A DNA stretch of 64,000 bases from the NCBI RefSeq assembly GCF_945915435.1, contig NZ_CAMEFG010000012.1, positions 1 to 64,000 of the forward strand. Reading direction: 5' to 3'. Each line of letters starts with the position of its first letter. Position 1 is the stretch's first letter. A model generated the notes under the pieces. The model was given only the letters and a program-made list of their open reading frames with translations, was not told where the DNA came from and made no database searches. The position numbers were made by a program, and so were the translations under genes. Origin of the DNA: an uncultured Paracoccus sp. (GTDB lineage Bacteria > Pseudomonadota > Alphaproteobacteria > Rhodobacterales > Rhodobacteraceae). This document shows, one piece after another, positions 17,914 through 27,745 of this stretch.

Positions 17914-18894
17914 TCACTGCTCGGGGCGGGTGCGGCTCAGGGCGGCGTCGTAGACCTCGATTCCGCCGGTCGAGGCACCCTCGGACAGCACCCGCCGCCA
18001 TTGCCGCGCGCCGGGCCTGCCGTGAAACAGGCCCAGCATGTGCCGCGTGAACTGGTGCAGCCGCCCGCCCCCCTGCAGGTGATCGAGGATCATCGGGCGC
18101 ATCGCCTCTGCCGCCTCGCCCGGATCGGCAAAGGGCGGGGCCGCGTCCCACAGCGCGTCCGCGCCCCCCAGGATGTCCCAGGGCTGATGATAGGCCGCGC
18201 GCCCGACCATGACCCCGTCCATCACCCGCAGGTGATCGCGTATTTCCGCCATCGAGCCGATGCCGCCGTTGACCGACAGGTCCATGTCGGGAAAGGCATC
18301 CTTCATGCGGTGGACCAGCGCATGGTCCAGCGGCGGGATCTCTCGATTCTCGCGCGGTGACAGGCCCTGAAGCCAGGCCTTGCGCGCGTGGATCGTCATG
18401 CGCCGGACCCCCGCCGCGCGCATGGTGGCGATGAAGGCGGGCAGCACATCTTCGGGGATCTGGTCATCGACGCCGATACGGCATTTGACCGTGACCTCGA
18501 CCGGGCTGGCGGCAATCATCGCGGCCACGCAATCGGCAACCAGCGCGGGTTGCGTCATCAGCACCGCGCCGAAACAGCCCGATTGCACACGATCGCTGGG
18601 GCAGCCGACATTCAGGTTGATCTCGTCATAGCCCCAATCCGCCGCGATTCGGGTCGCCTCGCGCAGTTGCGCGGGGTCCGAGCCGCCCAGTTGCAGCGCC
18701 ACCGGATGCTCGGCGGCGTCATGGTCCAGCAGCTTGCCCCGGTCGCCATGCACGATGGCCGCGGCGGTCACCATTTCCGTGTAAAGCAGGCTGCGGCGGC
18801 TGAGCAGCCGGTGAAAGCGCCGGCAGTTCGAATCGGTCCAGTCCATCATCGGCGCGATGGACAGACTATGCGTTTTATTTATCTGCATTCTCAA
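17914..18894 (-). CDS. dusA: tRNA-dihydrouridine synthase A
   Basis: Protein of 326 residues: SIAPMMDWTDSNCRRFHRLLS at the N-terminus (FMN barrel start), QLGGSDPAQLREATRIA, NLNVGCPSDRVQSGCFGAVLM with the catalytic cysteine near residue 98-104, MTIHARKAWLQGLSPREN and SVNGGIGSM. These are DusA subfamily features. It reduces uridine in the tRNA D loop. It is a single gene. Confidence 0.93.
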   Translation of the reverse strand: MRMQINKTHSLSIAPMMDWTDSNCRRFHRLLSRRSLLYTEMVTAAAIVHGDRGKLLDHDAAEHPVALQLGGSDPAQLREATRIAADWGYDEINLNVGCPSDRVQSGCFGAVLMTQPALVADCVAAMIAASPVEVTVKCRIGVDDQIPEDVLPAFIATMRAAGVRRMTIHARKAWLQGLSPRENREIPPLDHALVHRMKDAFPDMDLSVNGGIGSMAEIRDHLRVMDGVMVGRAAYHQPWDILGGADALWDAAPPFADPGEAAEAMRPMILDHLQGGGRLHQFTRHMLGLFHGRPGARQWRRVLSEGASTGGIEVYDAALSRTRPEQ

Positions 18895-19059
18895 GTTACG
18901 TTCGATCCGTTGATAAGTTCTGCTCCTGCTCTGGACAACGCCCGGATATCCCCGAATTTTCCCTTTTGCGACGTTTCACTGTCCTCATGATACACACGAT
19001 CAGACGAAAGGGCCGCTGCCCAACCGATCATGCATGGCGCGCCTTCACATATTCGGTGA

Positions 19060-19224
19060 CCTGAATGCGCCCCATATAACTGAGATGTTCGCAGTAGGGA
19101 AACCACCCCGGCGCAGCAAGGCACTCACGGAAACGACGTTGCCCATCCGAGTGGTGGAATAGTCGCGTTCCCATGTGCCTTCACGGGCCGGGTATGGCCG
19201 CAACACCCCTGTGGGGGCGGCAGG
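19060..19224 (+). ncRNA. ssrS: 6S RNA
   Basis: The segment CTGAGATGTTCGCA (19080-19093) is identical to the 5' part of E. coli 6S RNA as I remember it. The whole region folds as a long imperfect hairpin. The closing stem is CCTG..CGCCCC (19060-19073) with GGGGCG..CAGG (19214-19224). Next come GATGTT-CGCAG against GCCGCAACACC, then CCACCCCGGC against GCCGGGTATGG, and an apical arm GGCAC..CGTTCCC/GGAAACGAC..GTGCC. That is the 6S layout, mimicking an open promoter to bind sigma-70 RNA polymerase. The exact ends are estimates. The gene is not next to the cyclo-ligase gene often found beside ssrS. Confidence 0.75.
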
Positions 19225-19255
19225 AACAAAAGGCCCGTGCGACAACCGCACGGGC
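19225..19255 (-). terminator. Intrinsic terminator downstream of aldA
   Basis: GCCCGTGCG (19233-19241) and CGCACGGGC (19247-19255) form a perfect 9-bp stem with a 5-nt loop. On the minus strand it is followed by CTTTTGTT, so it terminates leftward transcripts coming from aldA. It abuts the 3' end of the 6S RNA gene on the opposite strand. Confidence 0.7.
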
Positions 19256-19390
19256 AGCCCCTGAGGCGAGCGCATACCCATGCCGGGCTGATGGGCGGCG
19301 GGTTGGGCCTGAGTTACCAGACCGCCCCCGCCGGCACAGGGATGAACATCCGAAACATCGGCGGAACGCCACGGCAGCAAGCGGGCGGGC

Positions 19391-20857
19391 TTATCCCTTG
19401 ATATAGACGGTATGGGTCACCGTGAACTCATACAGCCCGTGCTTGCCATCCGCCCCGCCGATGCCGGATTTGCGGCGCCCGGCGTGGAAGCCCTGCATGG
19501 CCTCGAAATTCTCGCGGTTGATATAGGTCTCGCCGAATTTCAACTCACGCGCGGCTTTCATCGCGGCATTCAGATCGCGGGTGTAGATAGATGAGGTCAG
19601 CCCGTATTCGCTGTCATTGGCCAATGCAATGGCTTCGTCGAGGCTGTCGACCGGCTGGATCGGCAGGACCGGGCCGAAGGTCTCGCGGCGCATGATGTCC
19701 ATCCCGGCATTCACCCCGGTCAGCAGCGTAGGCTCATAGTGGAAGCCCTCGGGCAGGTCGGCGATCTTGCCGCCGGTCACCACGGTCGCGCCCTGCTGGC
19801 AGGCCAGATCGACGGCGCCCGCCACCTTGTCCAGCCCCGCGCGGTTGATCAGCGGCCCCATGTCCAGATCGTCCGCAGCCGAAGGATCGCCATAGCGCGT
19901 GGCATTGAACAAGACCGCCAGCTTTTCGACCAGCGCGTCGTGGACCGGACGTTCGACATAGACGCGCTCGGCGCAGTTGCAGACCTGCCCGGTGTTGATC
20001 ACGCGCGAGGCATGGATCGCCTGCGCGGCAAGGTCCAGATCGGCGTCCTTCAGCACGATGGCCGGGGCCTTGCCGCCCAGTTCCAGGTTCACCTTGGTCA
20101 GGTTCCGGCCCGCCGCCTGCATGATGTGCGACCCGGTGGCCACGCTGCCGGTAAAGGTGATCAGGTCGATGCCGGGATGGGTGACCAGCGCCTCGCCCGC
20201 CGTTGCACCCCGGCCGCCGATCAGGTTGAAGACCCCCTTCGGCAGATCGGTTTCCGCCAGCAGTTCCGCGAACAGATAGGCGTTCAGGGGCGTTTCCTCG
20301 CTGGGCTTGATGACGATGGTGTTGCCGGTGACCAGCGCCGGCGCCATCTTGCGCGCGATCAGGAAGAACGGGAAATTCCACGGCAGCACGCCCGCGACCA
20401 CGCCGATGGGCTTGCGCAGCAGCAGCATGGTCTCATCCGGGCGGTCGCTGGTCAGCACCTCGCCCTCGATCCGGCGGGCCCATTCGGCCATGTAATCGAT
20501 GTAATCGGCGGTGAAATCGGCCTCGATCTGGGCCAGCGCGCGCACCTTGCCCTGTTCCTTGACGATGACATCGGCCAGTTCAAGGCGATGTTCGCGCAGC
20601 TTGGCCGAGATCTTGCGCAGATAGCCCGCGCGCTCGATGGCGGGCAGCTTTTCCCAATCCCCTTGCGCGCGGCGCGCGGCCTTGACGGCGGCATCGACCT
20701 GATCCGCGCCGGTTTCGGGAATGCGGCCCAGAAGCTGGCCGTTGGCGGGGTTCAGCACCTCGATCATCGCGGCACCGTTTTCCACGAACGCGCCGTCGAT
20801 ATAGTTGCGGTAGTCCTGCGGCTTTCCCTCGAAAGCCTTGGCGGGAATGCGGGTCAT
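19391..20857 (-). CDS. aldA: AldA-type aldehyde dehydrogenase (lactaldehyde/glycolaldehyde class)
   Basis: An NAD-dependent aldehyde dehydrogenase of 488 residues. It is strikingly close to E. coli AldA in blocks such as FTADYIDYMAEWARR, LPWNFPFFLIARKMAPAL, SRVINTGQVCNCAERVYV (catalytic Cys in GQVCNCAE, about residue 290) and NRENFEAMQGFHAG, plus LELGGKAP with the catalytic Glu. It oxidises hydroxyaldehydes to acids. A GGAGGAG site precedes the ATG. It is last in the leftward ABC-FAD oxidoreductase run and may oxidise an aldehyde released from the imported substrate. Confidence 0.9.
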   Translation of the reverse strand: MTRIPAKAFEGKPQDYRNYIDGAFVENGAAMIEVLNPANGQLLGRIPETGADQVDAAVKAARRAQGDWEKLPAIERAGYLRKISAKLREHRLELADVIVKEQGKVRALAQIEADFTADYIDYMAEWARRIEGEVLTSDRPDETMLLLRKPIGVVAGVLPWNFPFFLIARKMAPALVTGNTIVIKPSEETPLNAYLFAELLAETDLPKGVFNLIGGRGATAGEALVTHPGIDLITFTGSVATGSHIMQAAGRNLTKVNLELGGKAPAIVLKDADLDLAAQAIHASRVINTGQVCNCAERVYVERPVHDALVEKLAVLFNATRYGDPSAADDLDMGPLINRAGLDKVAGAVDLACQQGATVVTGGKIADLPEGFHYEPTLLTGVNAGMDIMRRETFGPVLPIQPVDSLDEAIALANDSEYGLTSSIYTRDLNAAMKAARELKFGETYINRENFEAMQGFHAGRRKSGIGGADGKHGLYEFTVTHTVYIKG

Positions 20858-20890
20858 TTGGGGTTTCTCCTCCGAAAGTCGTGAAACGGG

Positions 20891-22219
20891 TCAGGCAGCC
20901 GCCGCGCCGTAACGCGGGCGCAGGCGGGCGATGTCGAAAACCTTGGCATCGACGCGGGTCGGGTCGCCCGTGATCAGGTCGGCCATCAACTGGCCCGCAC
21001 CGGGGCCGATGCCGAAGCCGTGCCCCGAAAAGCCCGAGGCGACATGCAGGCCGGGGACGGTATGGACGGGGCTGATGACCGGGATCGCGTCGGGCGTCGC
21101 GTCCATGACGCCCGCCCATTCGTGGCGGATGCGGGCATTCGCGAAGCCGGGAAAGGCGCGGGTCAGGTTGCGCAGCGCCTTGCGGGTAAAGCCGGGAACG
21201 GCGGGCGGGTCCATGACCCGGCAGGCCTCGAACGGGGTCGCCTCGTCCGCGCGCCAGGACCGCCGCGTCATCAGCTCTTGCAGGAAGGTGCCGTTCAGGC
21301 GCAGGCTCAACTCGCGCCATGTGGTCAGGAAGGTCGGGAAGAATTCGGTCAGCAGCCGGAAATGATCCGGCGTCAGCGGGGCGAGGTTCCTGTTCCTGAC
21401 CGCCACGGTGAAACCGCCATCCAGCCGTTTGCGATAGGCAAAGTCCCCCGCGCCCACCGGCATGTCCGTCAGCCCCTCGACCCCGTCCACGCTGGCCACA
21501 GGGCCGATGACCTTCAGTTGCGGGAAATCCAGCCCCATATTGCCAAGAAACAGCCGCGACCAGATCCCGCCCGCGACCACCGCCGCCTGGCAGCGGATCG
21601 TGCCGCGTTCGGTCACCACCGCGCTGACGCGCCCGGCCGAGGTTTCGACCGCGCGCACGGCGCAGCCGGTCAGGATATGCGCGCCCTTTTCGCGCGCGGC
21701 CTCGGCAATGGCGGGAACTGCGATCCAAGGCTCGGCCCGCCCGTCCGAGGCGGTATGCAGCACGCCCAGGATGCCGCCATTATTGCCCGGCAGCTTGTCC
21801 GCGATCTCGGCCTGCGACAGCATCCGCGCGTCCAGCCCGTGACGGCGGCCGATCTCTTCCCATTCCAGCCAGCCCTTCAGGTCGCGCCGGTTGTAGGACA
21901 GGTAGCTGATGCCGGTGCGGCGCCAGCCGGTGTCGCGCCCGATGCGGTCGTTCATCCGCGACCACATCTGCACCGAATGCATGCACAGCGGCAACTCGCG
22001 TTCGTCCCGGCCCATCTGCCGCGTCCAGCCCCAGTTGCGGCTGGACTGTTCGCCCGCGATCACGCCCTTTTCGCAGACCGCGACCGATATCCCGCGCTCG
22101 GCCAGTTCAAGCGCGGTGGTGACGCCGACGATTCCCCCGCCGACGATCACCACGTCGACCGAGGCGGGAAGCGTATCGTCACCCGTAAAGGGGGCGACGG
22201 GGATGGAAAGCGTGGACAT
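20891..22219 (-). CDS. FAD-dependent amine/D-amino-acid oxidoreductase (DAO/DadA-like)
   Basis: Protein of 442 residues with an N-terminal dinucleotide-binding loop VVIVGGGIVGVTTALELAERG (about 23-43), an acidic E50 after the second strand in VAVCEKG, and a C-terminal FAD block HVASGFSGHGFGIGPGAGQLMA. This is the DAO fold used by D-amino-acid dehydrogenases, sarcosine oxidases and related amine oxidases. Substrate is unknown. It sits between the fused ABC ATPase gene and aldA (33-bp gap), so it probably oxidises the C-N bond of the imported compound and hands on an aldehyde or keto acid. Confidence 0.85.
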   Translation of the reverse strand: MSTLSIPVAPFTGDDTLPASVDVVIVGGGIVGVTTALELAERGISVAVCEKGVIAGEQSSRNWGWTRQMGRDERELPLCMHSVQMWSRMNDRIGRDTGWRRTGISYLSYNRRDLKGWLEWEEIGRRHGLDARMLSQAEIADKLPGNNGGILGVLHTASDGRAEPWIAVPAIAEAAREKGAHILTGCAVRAVETSAGRVSAVVTERGTIRCQAAVVAGGIWSRLFLGNMGLDFPQLKVIGPVASVDGVEGLTDMPVGAGDFAYRKRLDGGFTVAVRNRNLAPLTPDHFRLLTEFFPTFLTTWRELSLRLNGTFLQELMTRRSWRADEATPFEACRVMDPPAVPGFTRKALRNLTRAFPGFANARIRHEWAGVMDATPDAIPVISPVHTVPGLHVASGFSGHGFGIGPGAGQLMADLITGDPTRVDAKVFDIARLRPRYGAAAA

Positions 22220-22255
22220 GGATCTTGGCTCGCATCGTCAGAATGGGGGCTGGCG

Positions 22256-24109
22256 TCATTGCCAGTCTTCCCCGGTGTCCAGGACGAAATGACCGTCCGA
22301 GATTTCAAGATAGCGCCGATCGGGGCGGCAATAGTCCGGCGGGCGGACGGGGCTGCGCAATTCGGTCACCGCGACCGCGCCGCGCTGGTGGCGCCGGGCG
22401 GGGTCGGGCACCGGCACCGCGCCCAGCAACCTTTGCGTATAGGGGTGGCGCGGATTTCCGAAGATGGCCGCGCGCGGGCCGATCTCGACGATCTCGCCCA
22501 GATACATCACCGCGATCCGGTGGCTGATGCGCTCGACCACCGCCATGTCGTGGCTGATGAAGACGAAGCCCAGGCCCATGTCCTGCTGCAAGTCCATCAT
22601 CAGGTTGACGACCTGCGTCTTCATCGTCACGTCCAGCGCCGAGACCGCCTCGTCGGCCACGATGACCTTGGGCTTCATCACCAGCGCGCGGGCGACGCAG
22701 ATGCGCTGACGCTGGCCGCCCGAGAATTCATGCGGATAACGCCCGGCCATGTCCGGCAGCAATCCGACGCGGGTCAGCAGCGATGCGGCGATCTCGCGCC
22801 TTTCGGCATCGCTTGCCTTGCCGTGGATGCGCAACGGCTCGGTGATCGCCTCGCCGACACGCAGGCGGGGGTTCAGGCTGGCATAGGGATCCTGAAAGAT
22901 CATCTGGATGTCATGGGCGCGCTCGGCCGCCGGGATATCGCCCAACTCGCGCCCGGCCAGCAGGACCCGGCCTTCGTCGCGCGGATGCAGCCCGGTGATC
23001 AGCTTGCCCGTGGTCGATTTCCCGCAACCGGATTCGCCCACGATGGACAGCGTCTCGCCCTGCCGCAGGGTAAAGCTGACACCCTCGACCGCATGAACGC
23101 GGGCGATGGTGCGCTTGAGCAGCTTGCTCTGGACGGTGAAGCGCTTGGAAAGGTCGCTGACCTCCAGCAGACAGGGCGCATCCTCTCGCAGCGTGTCGGG
23201 GCGCGGCGCGGGTTCGCGCAGCTTGCCGCTGTCGATATCGAAGACCGGATAGGGCAATGGCGCGGCGTTCCCGGTCATCGAGCCCAAGCGGGGCACGGCG
23301 GACAGCAGCGCGCTGGTATAGGTCCGCGCCGGCTGGCGGAAGATCTGCCCGGTCGTGCCGGCTTCGACGACATCGCCATGATACATGACCAGCGTGCGGT
23401 CCGAGACCTCGGCCACGACGCCCATGTCATGGGTGATGAAGATCACGCCCATGCCGCTTTCGGCCTGCAATTCCTTGATCAGGTCCAGCACCTGCGCCTG
23501 AATCGTCACGTCCAGCGCGGTCGTCGGCTCATCGGCGATCAGCAGGTCGGGCTGGCAGGCCAGTGCGGCGGCGATCATCACCCGCTGCCGCATCCCGCCG
23601 GAAAACTGGTGGGGGAAATCGTCGTAACGGCTGCGGGCCGAGGGAATGCGCACCCGGTCCATCATCGCGAGCGCCTCGGCCCGGGCCTCGGCCCTGGTGA
23701 CGCGGCGATGGGTCAGGATCGATTCCGCGATCTGCGCGCCGATGGTCATCACCGGATTGAGCGAGGTCATCGGCTCTTGGAAGATCATCGAGATACGGTC
23801 GCCCCGGATACGCTCGATCTGGCGTTCGTCCAGTTGCAGCAGATCGGTGCCCCGGAACAGCGCCTGCCCCGAAATGCGCGCATTGTCGCGCGGCAGCAGT
23901 TGCATCAGCGCCATCGAGGTGACGCTTTTGCCCGAACCGGATTCGCCCACGATGGCCAGCGTCTCGCCCCCGCCGACCGAAAAGCCCATGTCGCGGACGA
24001 CATCGTTCCATTGGCCACCGCGGCGAAAGCCCACGGTCAGGCCCTGGACCTGCAACAGCGGATGTTCTGCGGGTTGCGTCACGGTCATATTCCCCCGATT
24101 GCGGCTCAT
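22256..24109 (-). CDS. Fused dipeptide/oligopeptide ABC transporter ATP-binding protein (DppD-DppF type)
   Basis: Two complete ABC domains in one 617-residue chain. Domain 1 (about 15-280) has [16 protein letters not shown] and [15 protein letters not shown] with [13 protein letters not shown]. Domain 2 (about 305-590) has [13 protein letters not shown] and [15 protein letters not shown] with [12 protein letters not shown]. Each half ends with the peptide-importer tail, e.g. [16 protein letters not shown]. It powers the two permeases upstream. The ATG at 24109 overlaps the permease stop (ATGA); an in-frame ATG at 24088 follows a GGGGG site and is an alternative. Confidence 0.92.
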   Translation of the reverse strand: MSRNRGNMTVTQPAEHPLLQVQGLTVGFRRGGQWNDVVRDMGFSVGGGETLAIVGESGSGKSVTSMALMQLLPRDNARISGQALFRGTDLLQLDERQIERIRGDRISMIFQEPMTSLNPVMTIGAQIAESILTHRRVTRAEARAEALAMMDRVRIPSARSRYDDFPHQFSGGMRQRVMIAAALACQPDLLIADEPTTALDVTIQAQVLDLIKELQAESGMGVIFITHDMGVVAEVSDRTLVMYHGDVVEAGTTGQIFRQPARTYTSALLSAVPRLGSMTGNAAPLPYPVFDIDSGKLREPAPRPDTLREDAPCLLEVSDLSKRFTVQSKLLKRTIARVHAVEGVSFTLRQGETLSIVGESGCGKSTTGKLITGLHPRDEGRVLLAGRELGDIPAAERAHDIQMIFQDPYASLNPRLRVGEAITEPLRIHGKASDAERREIAASLLTRVGLLPDMAGRYPHEFSGGQRQRICVARALVMKPKVIVADEAVSALDVTMKTQVVNLMMDLQQDMGLGFVFISHDMAVVERISHRIAVMYLGEIVEIGPRAAIFGNPRHPYTQRLLGAVPVPDPARRHQRGAVAVTELRSPVRPPDYCRPDRRYLEISDGHFVLDTGEDWQ

Positions 24110-24918
24110 GCGCCCGATTCCCGCCTGGGATCGAAAAGCTGCCGCAGGTGGTCGCAAAAGGCGTTCAGCACCAGCACCAGCACGATCAGCGACAGGCACG
24201 GCGCCAGCAGCAGCCACGGTTCCTGCGCGAAGGTGGACCGGGCGGCGCCGATCATCATCCCCAGCGAAGGCTGCGGCGGCAACACGCCAAGGCCCAGGAA
24301 CGACAGGCCGGATTCCAGGATCACCGACATCACGACGACAAAGCTGAACTGCACGAACAGCGGCCCGACGATATTGGGCAGGATCGTGCGAAAGATGATG
24401 CGCGGCACTGACGCCCCCATCAGCCGCGTGGCATCCACGTAATCCTGCCCGCGCACGGTCATCACGCTGGCATGGGCGACGCGGGTGAAGCTGGGCACGA
24501 AGACCAGCGCCAGCACCGGCACCAGCGTGGACGGGCCGGCCCCGTAAAGCGTCGCGGCCAGCATCGCCAGCAGCAGCGGCGGAAAGCACAGGATCACATC
24601 CATGACGCGCATCGACAGCGCCTCGGAAAAGCCGCGGACATATCCCGCGATCACGCCGATAGAAATGCCGATCATCGCCGAGATCATCGCCGCCCCGCCC
24701 GAGATCAGGATGGCCGAGCGCAGCGCGTGGACCAGCCGCGACATGAGGTCGCGCCCGTATTCGTCCTGCCCCAGCGGATGGGTGATCGAAGGTCCGGCGA
24801 ACCGCGCGGCCACGTCCATCGCCAGCGGATCGGCCAAGGGCAGCAGCGGCCCGATAAAGGCAATCGCCAGGATCAGCGCCAGCAGGATGCCCGATGGGCT
24901 TTGGAAAGCCTGTCTCAT
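24106..24918 (-). CDS. Peptide-type ABC transporter permease (DppC-like)
   Basis: Inner-membrane permease of 270 residues: an N-terminal helix, HPLGQDEYGRDLMSRLVHALR (DppC start motif, about 48-68) and the EAA loop MTVRGQDYVDATRLMGASVPRI, ending with FLGLGVLPPQPSLGMMI. Five to six membrane segments are visible. It overlaps both neighbours by four bases and pairs with the DppB-like protein encoded upstream. Confidence 0.92.
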   Translation of the reverse strand: MRQAFQSPSGILLALILAIAFIGPLLPLADPLAMDVAARFAGPSITHPLGQDEYGRDLMSRLVHALRSAILISGGAAMISAMIGISIGVIAGYVRGFSEALSMRVMDVILCFPPLLLAMLAATLYGAGPSTLVPVLALVFVPSFTRVAHASVMTVRGQDYVDATRLMGASVPRIIFRTILPNIVGPLFVQFSFVVVMSVILESGLSFLGLGVLPPQPSLGMMIGAARSTFAQEPWLLLAPCLSLIVLVLVLNAFCDHLRQLFDPRRESGA

Positions 24919-25862
24919 TTGCGCACCCTCGGGTCGGTGATACCGTAAATGATGTCAACCAGCAGGTTCAGCCCGATATAAAAGGCCGAGACGACGACCA
25001 GCACGCCGGTCACCACCGGGTAGTCGCGCGCGTTCACCCCCGCGACCAGCATTCCCGACAGGCCGGGCCAGTTGAACACCGTTTCGACCAGCACCGTGCC
25101 CGCCAGCAGCCCGCCCAGTTGCAGCGCAAAGACGGTGATGACGGGCATCAGCGCATTGCGCAGGGCATGGCGGATGACGACGCGCCGGGCGGGAACGCCC
25201 TTGGCCCGCGCCGTGCGGATGAAGTCCAGCGGCAGCACGTCCAGCATCGAGGCGCGGGTGATGCGAAAGACGATGGCGGACAATCCGATGGCGATGGTCG
25301 CGGCGGGCAGGATCAGCAATTGCAGATGCTTGCCCGGATCGCGCGAAAACGGCGTGAAGCCCCCGGCGGGCAGCCAGCCCAACACCTGCGCGAACAGGAT
25401 CACCAGCAATGTGCCAAGCACGAAGACCGGCACCGATTGTGCCGTTCCCGCCGCCAGCGCCGCACCGCGCGAGAAGCGGCCCCTGGGGCGCAGCGCCGAC
25501 AGGACTCCTGCGGGAATGCCGATCAGCAGGCTGAGGATGCCGGCCGCCGCGATCAGTTCCAGCGTGCGCGGCAGTCGGCGCATGACCTCGGCACTGACCG
25601 AACTGCCATCGACCATCGAGGTGCCCAGATCGCCGCGCATGATCCCCGCGACATTATGCGCGTATTGTTCGACCAGCGGGCGGTTCAGGCCAAGCTGTTC
25701 GCGCAGCATCTCGACCATCAGGGGATCGGGCGCTCCGCCGTCTTGTGACAGCAAAAGTTCCGCCGGATCGCCCGGCACGAAATGGATGGACAGGAAGACC
25801 AGGGAAACGACCACCCAAAGCATGAAGAGGCTTTGGATCACGCGTCGGACAAACCACCCCAT
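24915..25862 (-). CDS. Peptide-type ABC transporter permease (DppB-like)
   Basis: Permease of 315 residues starting with the DppB hallmark FVRRVIQSLFMLWVVVSLVF. The periplasmic FVPGDPAELLL stretch and the EAA loop DFIRTARAKGVPARRVVIRHALRNAL, with ETVFNWPGLSGMLV near the end, fit the family. It forms the channel with the DppC-like partner downstream. It follows the binding protein gene after 64 bp. Confidence 0.92.
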   Translation of the reverse strand: MGWFVRRVIQSLFMLWVVVSLVFLSIHFVPGDPAELLLSQDGGAPDPLMVEMLREQLGLNRPLVEQYAHNVAGIMRGDLGTSMVDGSSVSAEVMRRLPRTLELIAAAGILSLLIGIPAGVLSALRPRGRFSRGAALAAGTAQSVPVFVLGTLLVILFAQVLGWLPAGGFTPFSRDPGKHLQLLILPAATIAIGLSAIVFRITRASMLDVLPLDFIRTARAKGVPARRVVIRHALRNALMPVITVFALQLGGLLAGTVLVETVFNWPGLSGMLVAGVNARDYPVVTGVLVVVSAFYIGLNLLVDIIYGITDPRVRK

Positions 25863-25926
25863 CGAACAGCCTTTCGTCTGGTTGTCGGGAAATGCCGGAC
25901 GGGCAATCCGCGCCCGGCCGGATGGC

Positions 25927-27456
25927 TCAGGCCAGCTTCAGCCTGTCGAACAGCACCGGCGAATAGGGCGAAAGCTGATCGGGCAGCATTGCCAGATCCT
26001 CGACCCCGGCCCTGGTGGCAAAGCCCGTCGCGCGATAGCACAGCCCGCAAAAGGTCGTGGTATCCAGCACCGTCTGGTCCACCTGCCTGTAGATCTCGAC
26101 CCGTTTGGCCTCGTCCATCTCGGCACGGCCCTGCGCCAGAAGATCGCTCAGCCCCTCGGCCTCGAAGCCGCGGCTGCGGGTAAAGACGGGCGACAGCGAG
26201 GGATCGACAAGCGTGGTCACGGCGTCGGGATCCAGGTTGTCCAGGCCGATGCCCTGCACCGCGAAATCGCCCGCACCCTGATTGCCAAGATTCACCCGCG
26301 TCGCCCAGTCCGGCATGGTCAGGTTGACGGTGATGCCGATCTCGGCCAGTTGCGCCTGCACCAGAACCGCCGTGTCGCGATGCATCGAATATTGCGAGGT
26401 CGCGAGCAGCGAGACCGTCAGCCCGTCCTCATACCCCGCGTCTTTCAACAGTGCCTTGGCGCGTTCGGGATCATAGTTCCAGAACCCGGCCTGATCGTCG
26501 TGGCGGAAGGGACTGCCCGCCGGTCGCGGCAACCCCGTCATCTCGGCCCCGAAGCCGAAGAAGATCGATTCGACGAATTCGTTGCGACGCAGGCCAAAGG
26601 CCACGGCCTGCCGAAGGCGCGGATCGGCAAAGGCACCGGTGCCGTTGAAGCTGAGATACATGAAGGCGCCCGCATCCACCTTGTGCAACGCCAGTGCCGG
26701 GTCGCTTTCGATCGAGGCCATCGACGACCACGGCACATAGTCGATCAGGTCGACATCACCCGCACTCAGCGCCGCGACGCGCGCGCTTTCGTCGACATAG
26801 GGCGTGATGACGATACCGGCCAGCGTGGGCAGCTCCGGCTTGTAGTAATGTTCATTCGGCTCCAACTCGATCGAGACGCCCTTTTCCGCATAGGCGATGC
26901 GATAGGGTCCCGCGCCGATTCCATGCTCTTCGGAATCGGTCGATCCGGCCTTGAGGATCGACAGGAAGGGAAAGGTCATCAGCGCCGGCAGCGTAGCCAA
27001 AGGCGCATCCGTGGTCAGCCGGAAATTGCGCTCGTCCACGACCTCGAAACCGGTGATCGGGCGAAACGCATCATACATGTAAGCGCCCGAACCATCCGCC
27101 CGGATCTGCTCGAAGGTCCATTCAACGTCCTGCGCCGTGACCGGGCTGCCATCGTGGAAATGCGCCTCGCGCAGGGTGAAGCGCCAGGTTTCGGGCGTTT
27201 CGTTCTGCCAGCTTTCCGCCAGATCGCTGGTAAGCTGCCCTTGCTCGTCATAGCTGATCAAGGTGCGATTGAGCAGCGAACCGACCAGATATCCCGAATA
27301 GCCGATGTTCACCCAGGGACGAAGATGCGGCGGATAGGTCGAAAGCCCGATACGCAACGTCTGCGCCCCTTGCGCCTGGGCAAAACGCCCGCCAAGGGCC
27401 AGCGCGGCGCCGGACATGGTAGCGATCTTTAACAAGTTCCGTCTGTTCAACTGCAT
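25927..27456 (-). CDS. Periplasmic solute-binding protein of peptide-type ABC importer
   Basis: This 509-residue SBP family 5 protein starts MQLNRRNLLKIATMSGAAL, a likely Tat signal with the twin arginine at 5-6 and cleavage after AQAQG. The mature part has the family features LAESWQNETPETWRFTLREAHFHDGSPVTAQDV and LRQAVAFGLRRNEFVESIFFG. Such proteins bind peptides, opines or amino-acid derivatives. It heads the leftward operon SBP-DppB-DppC-ATPase-FAD oxidoreductase-aldA, divergent from hyuA. Confidence 0.9.
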   Translation of the reverse strand: MQLNRRNLLKIATMSGAALALGGRFAQAQGAQTLRIGLSTYPPHLRPWVNIGYSGYLVGSLLNRTLISYDEQGQLTSDLAESWQNETPETWRFTLREAHFHDGSPVTAQDVEWTFEQIRADGSGAYMYDAFRPITGFEVVDERNFRLTTDAPLATLPALMTFPFLSILKAGSTDSEEHGIGAGPYRIAYAEKGVSIELEPNEHYYKPELPTLAGIVITPYVDESARVAALSAGDVDLIDYVPWSSMASIESDPALALHKVDAGAFMYLSFNGTGAFADPRLRQAVAFGLRRNEFVESIFFGFGAEMTGLPRPAGSPFRHDDQAGFWNYDPERAKALLKDAGYEDGLTVSLLATSQYSMHRDTAVLVQAQLAEIGITVNLTMPDWATRVNLGNQGAGDFAVQGIGLDNLDPDAVTTLVDPSLSPVFTRSRGFEAEGLSDLLAQGRAEMDEAKRVEIYRQVDQTVLDTTTFCGLCYRATGFATRAGVEDLAMLPDQLSPYSPVLFDRLKLA

Positions 27457-27595
27457 GACATTGCTTTCCCTGCTGTCGCCCGGTTGGCGGGGCGGTTTTC
27501 CGAAGCTTCGTCCGGGTCTGCTACAGCACCGTCCGGTCGGCTTTCACTTTCAGGAAGGTAACGATTCATTTTTTCCGCGGTCAAGAAAATTCTAT

Positions 27596-27629
27596 TTATC
27601 GGATAACAAATACATATGTAATCCGATAA
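27596..27629. promoter_or_regulatory. Inverted repeat, candidate operator between SBP gene and hyuA
   Basis: TTATCGGAT (27596-27604) and ATCCGATAA (27621-27629) are perfect inverted arms around 16 bp that themselves contain the palindrome TACATATGTA (27611-27620). It lies in a 401-bp AT-rich divergent intergenic region. The IclR regulator encoded in the hyu operon is the obvious candidate binder; this is inference. The rest of the intergenic region is AT-rich with no further gene. Confidence 0.5.
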
Positions 27630-27745
27630 TAAGAATACAATAGGCGTTTTTTGCTTATTTTCTAGGCAGGTAACTTCGCGAATCTCGCTTTTATTCTTAT
27701 AAAAGGAACTTAGTTAGATTTATTATCCCTGTTTTAAGAATATGA

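Noticed and set aside
19045..19380. A 111-codon minus strand frame in the dusA-aldA interval
   Set aside because: The sequence is explained by the 6S RNA hairpin and a terminator; the frame has no ribosome binding site or known motif.
21020..24442. A 1140-codon open frame on the + strand
   Set aside because: It lies antisense to the FAD oxidoreductase, ABC ATPase and permease genes, is full of His/Arg/Gln, and has no known domain. High GC and codon use on the real strand keep this frame open.
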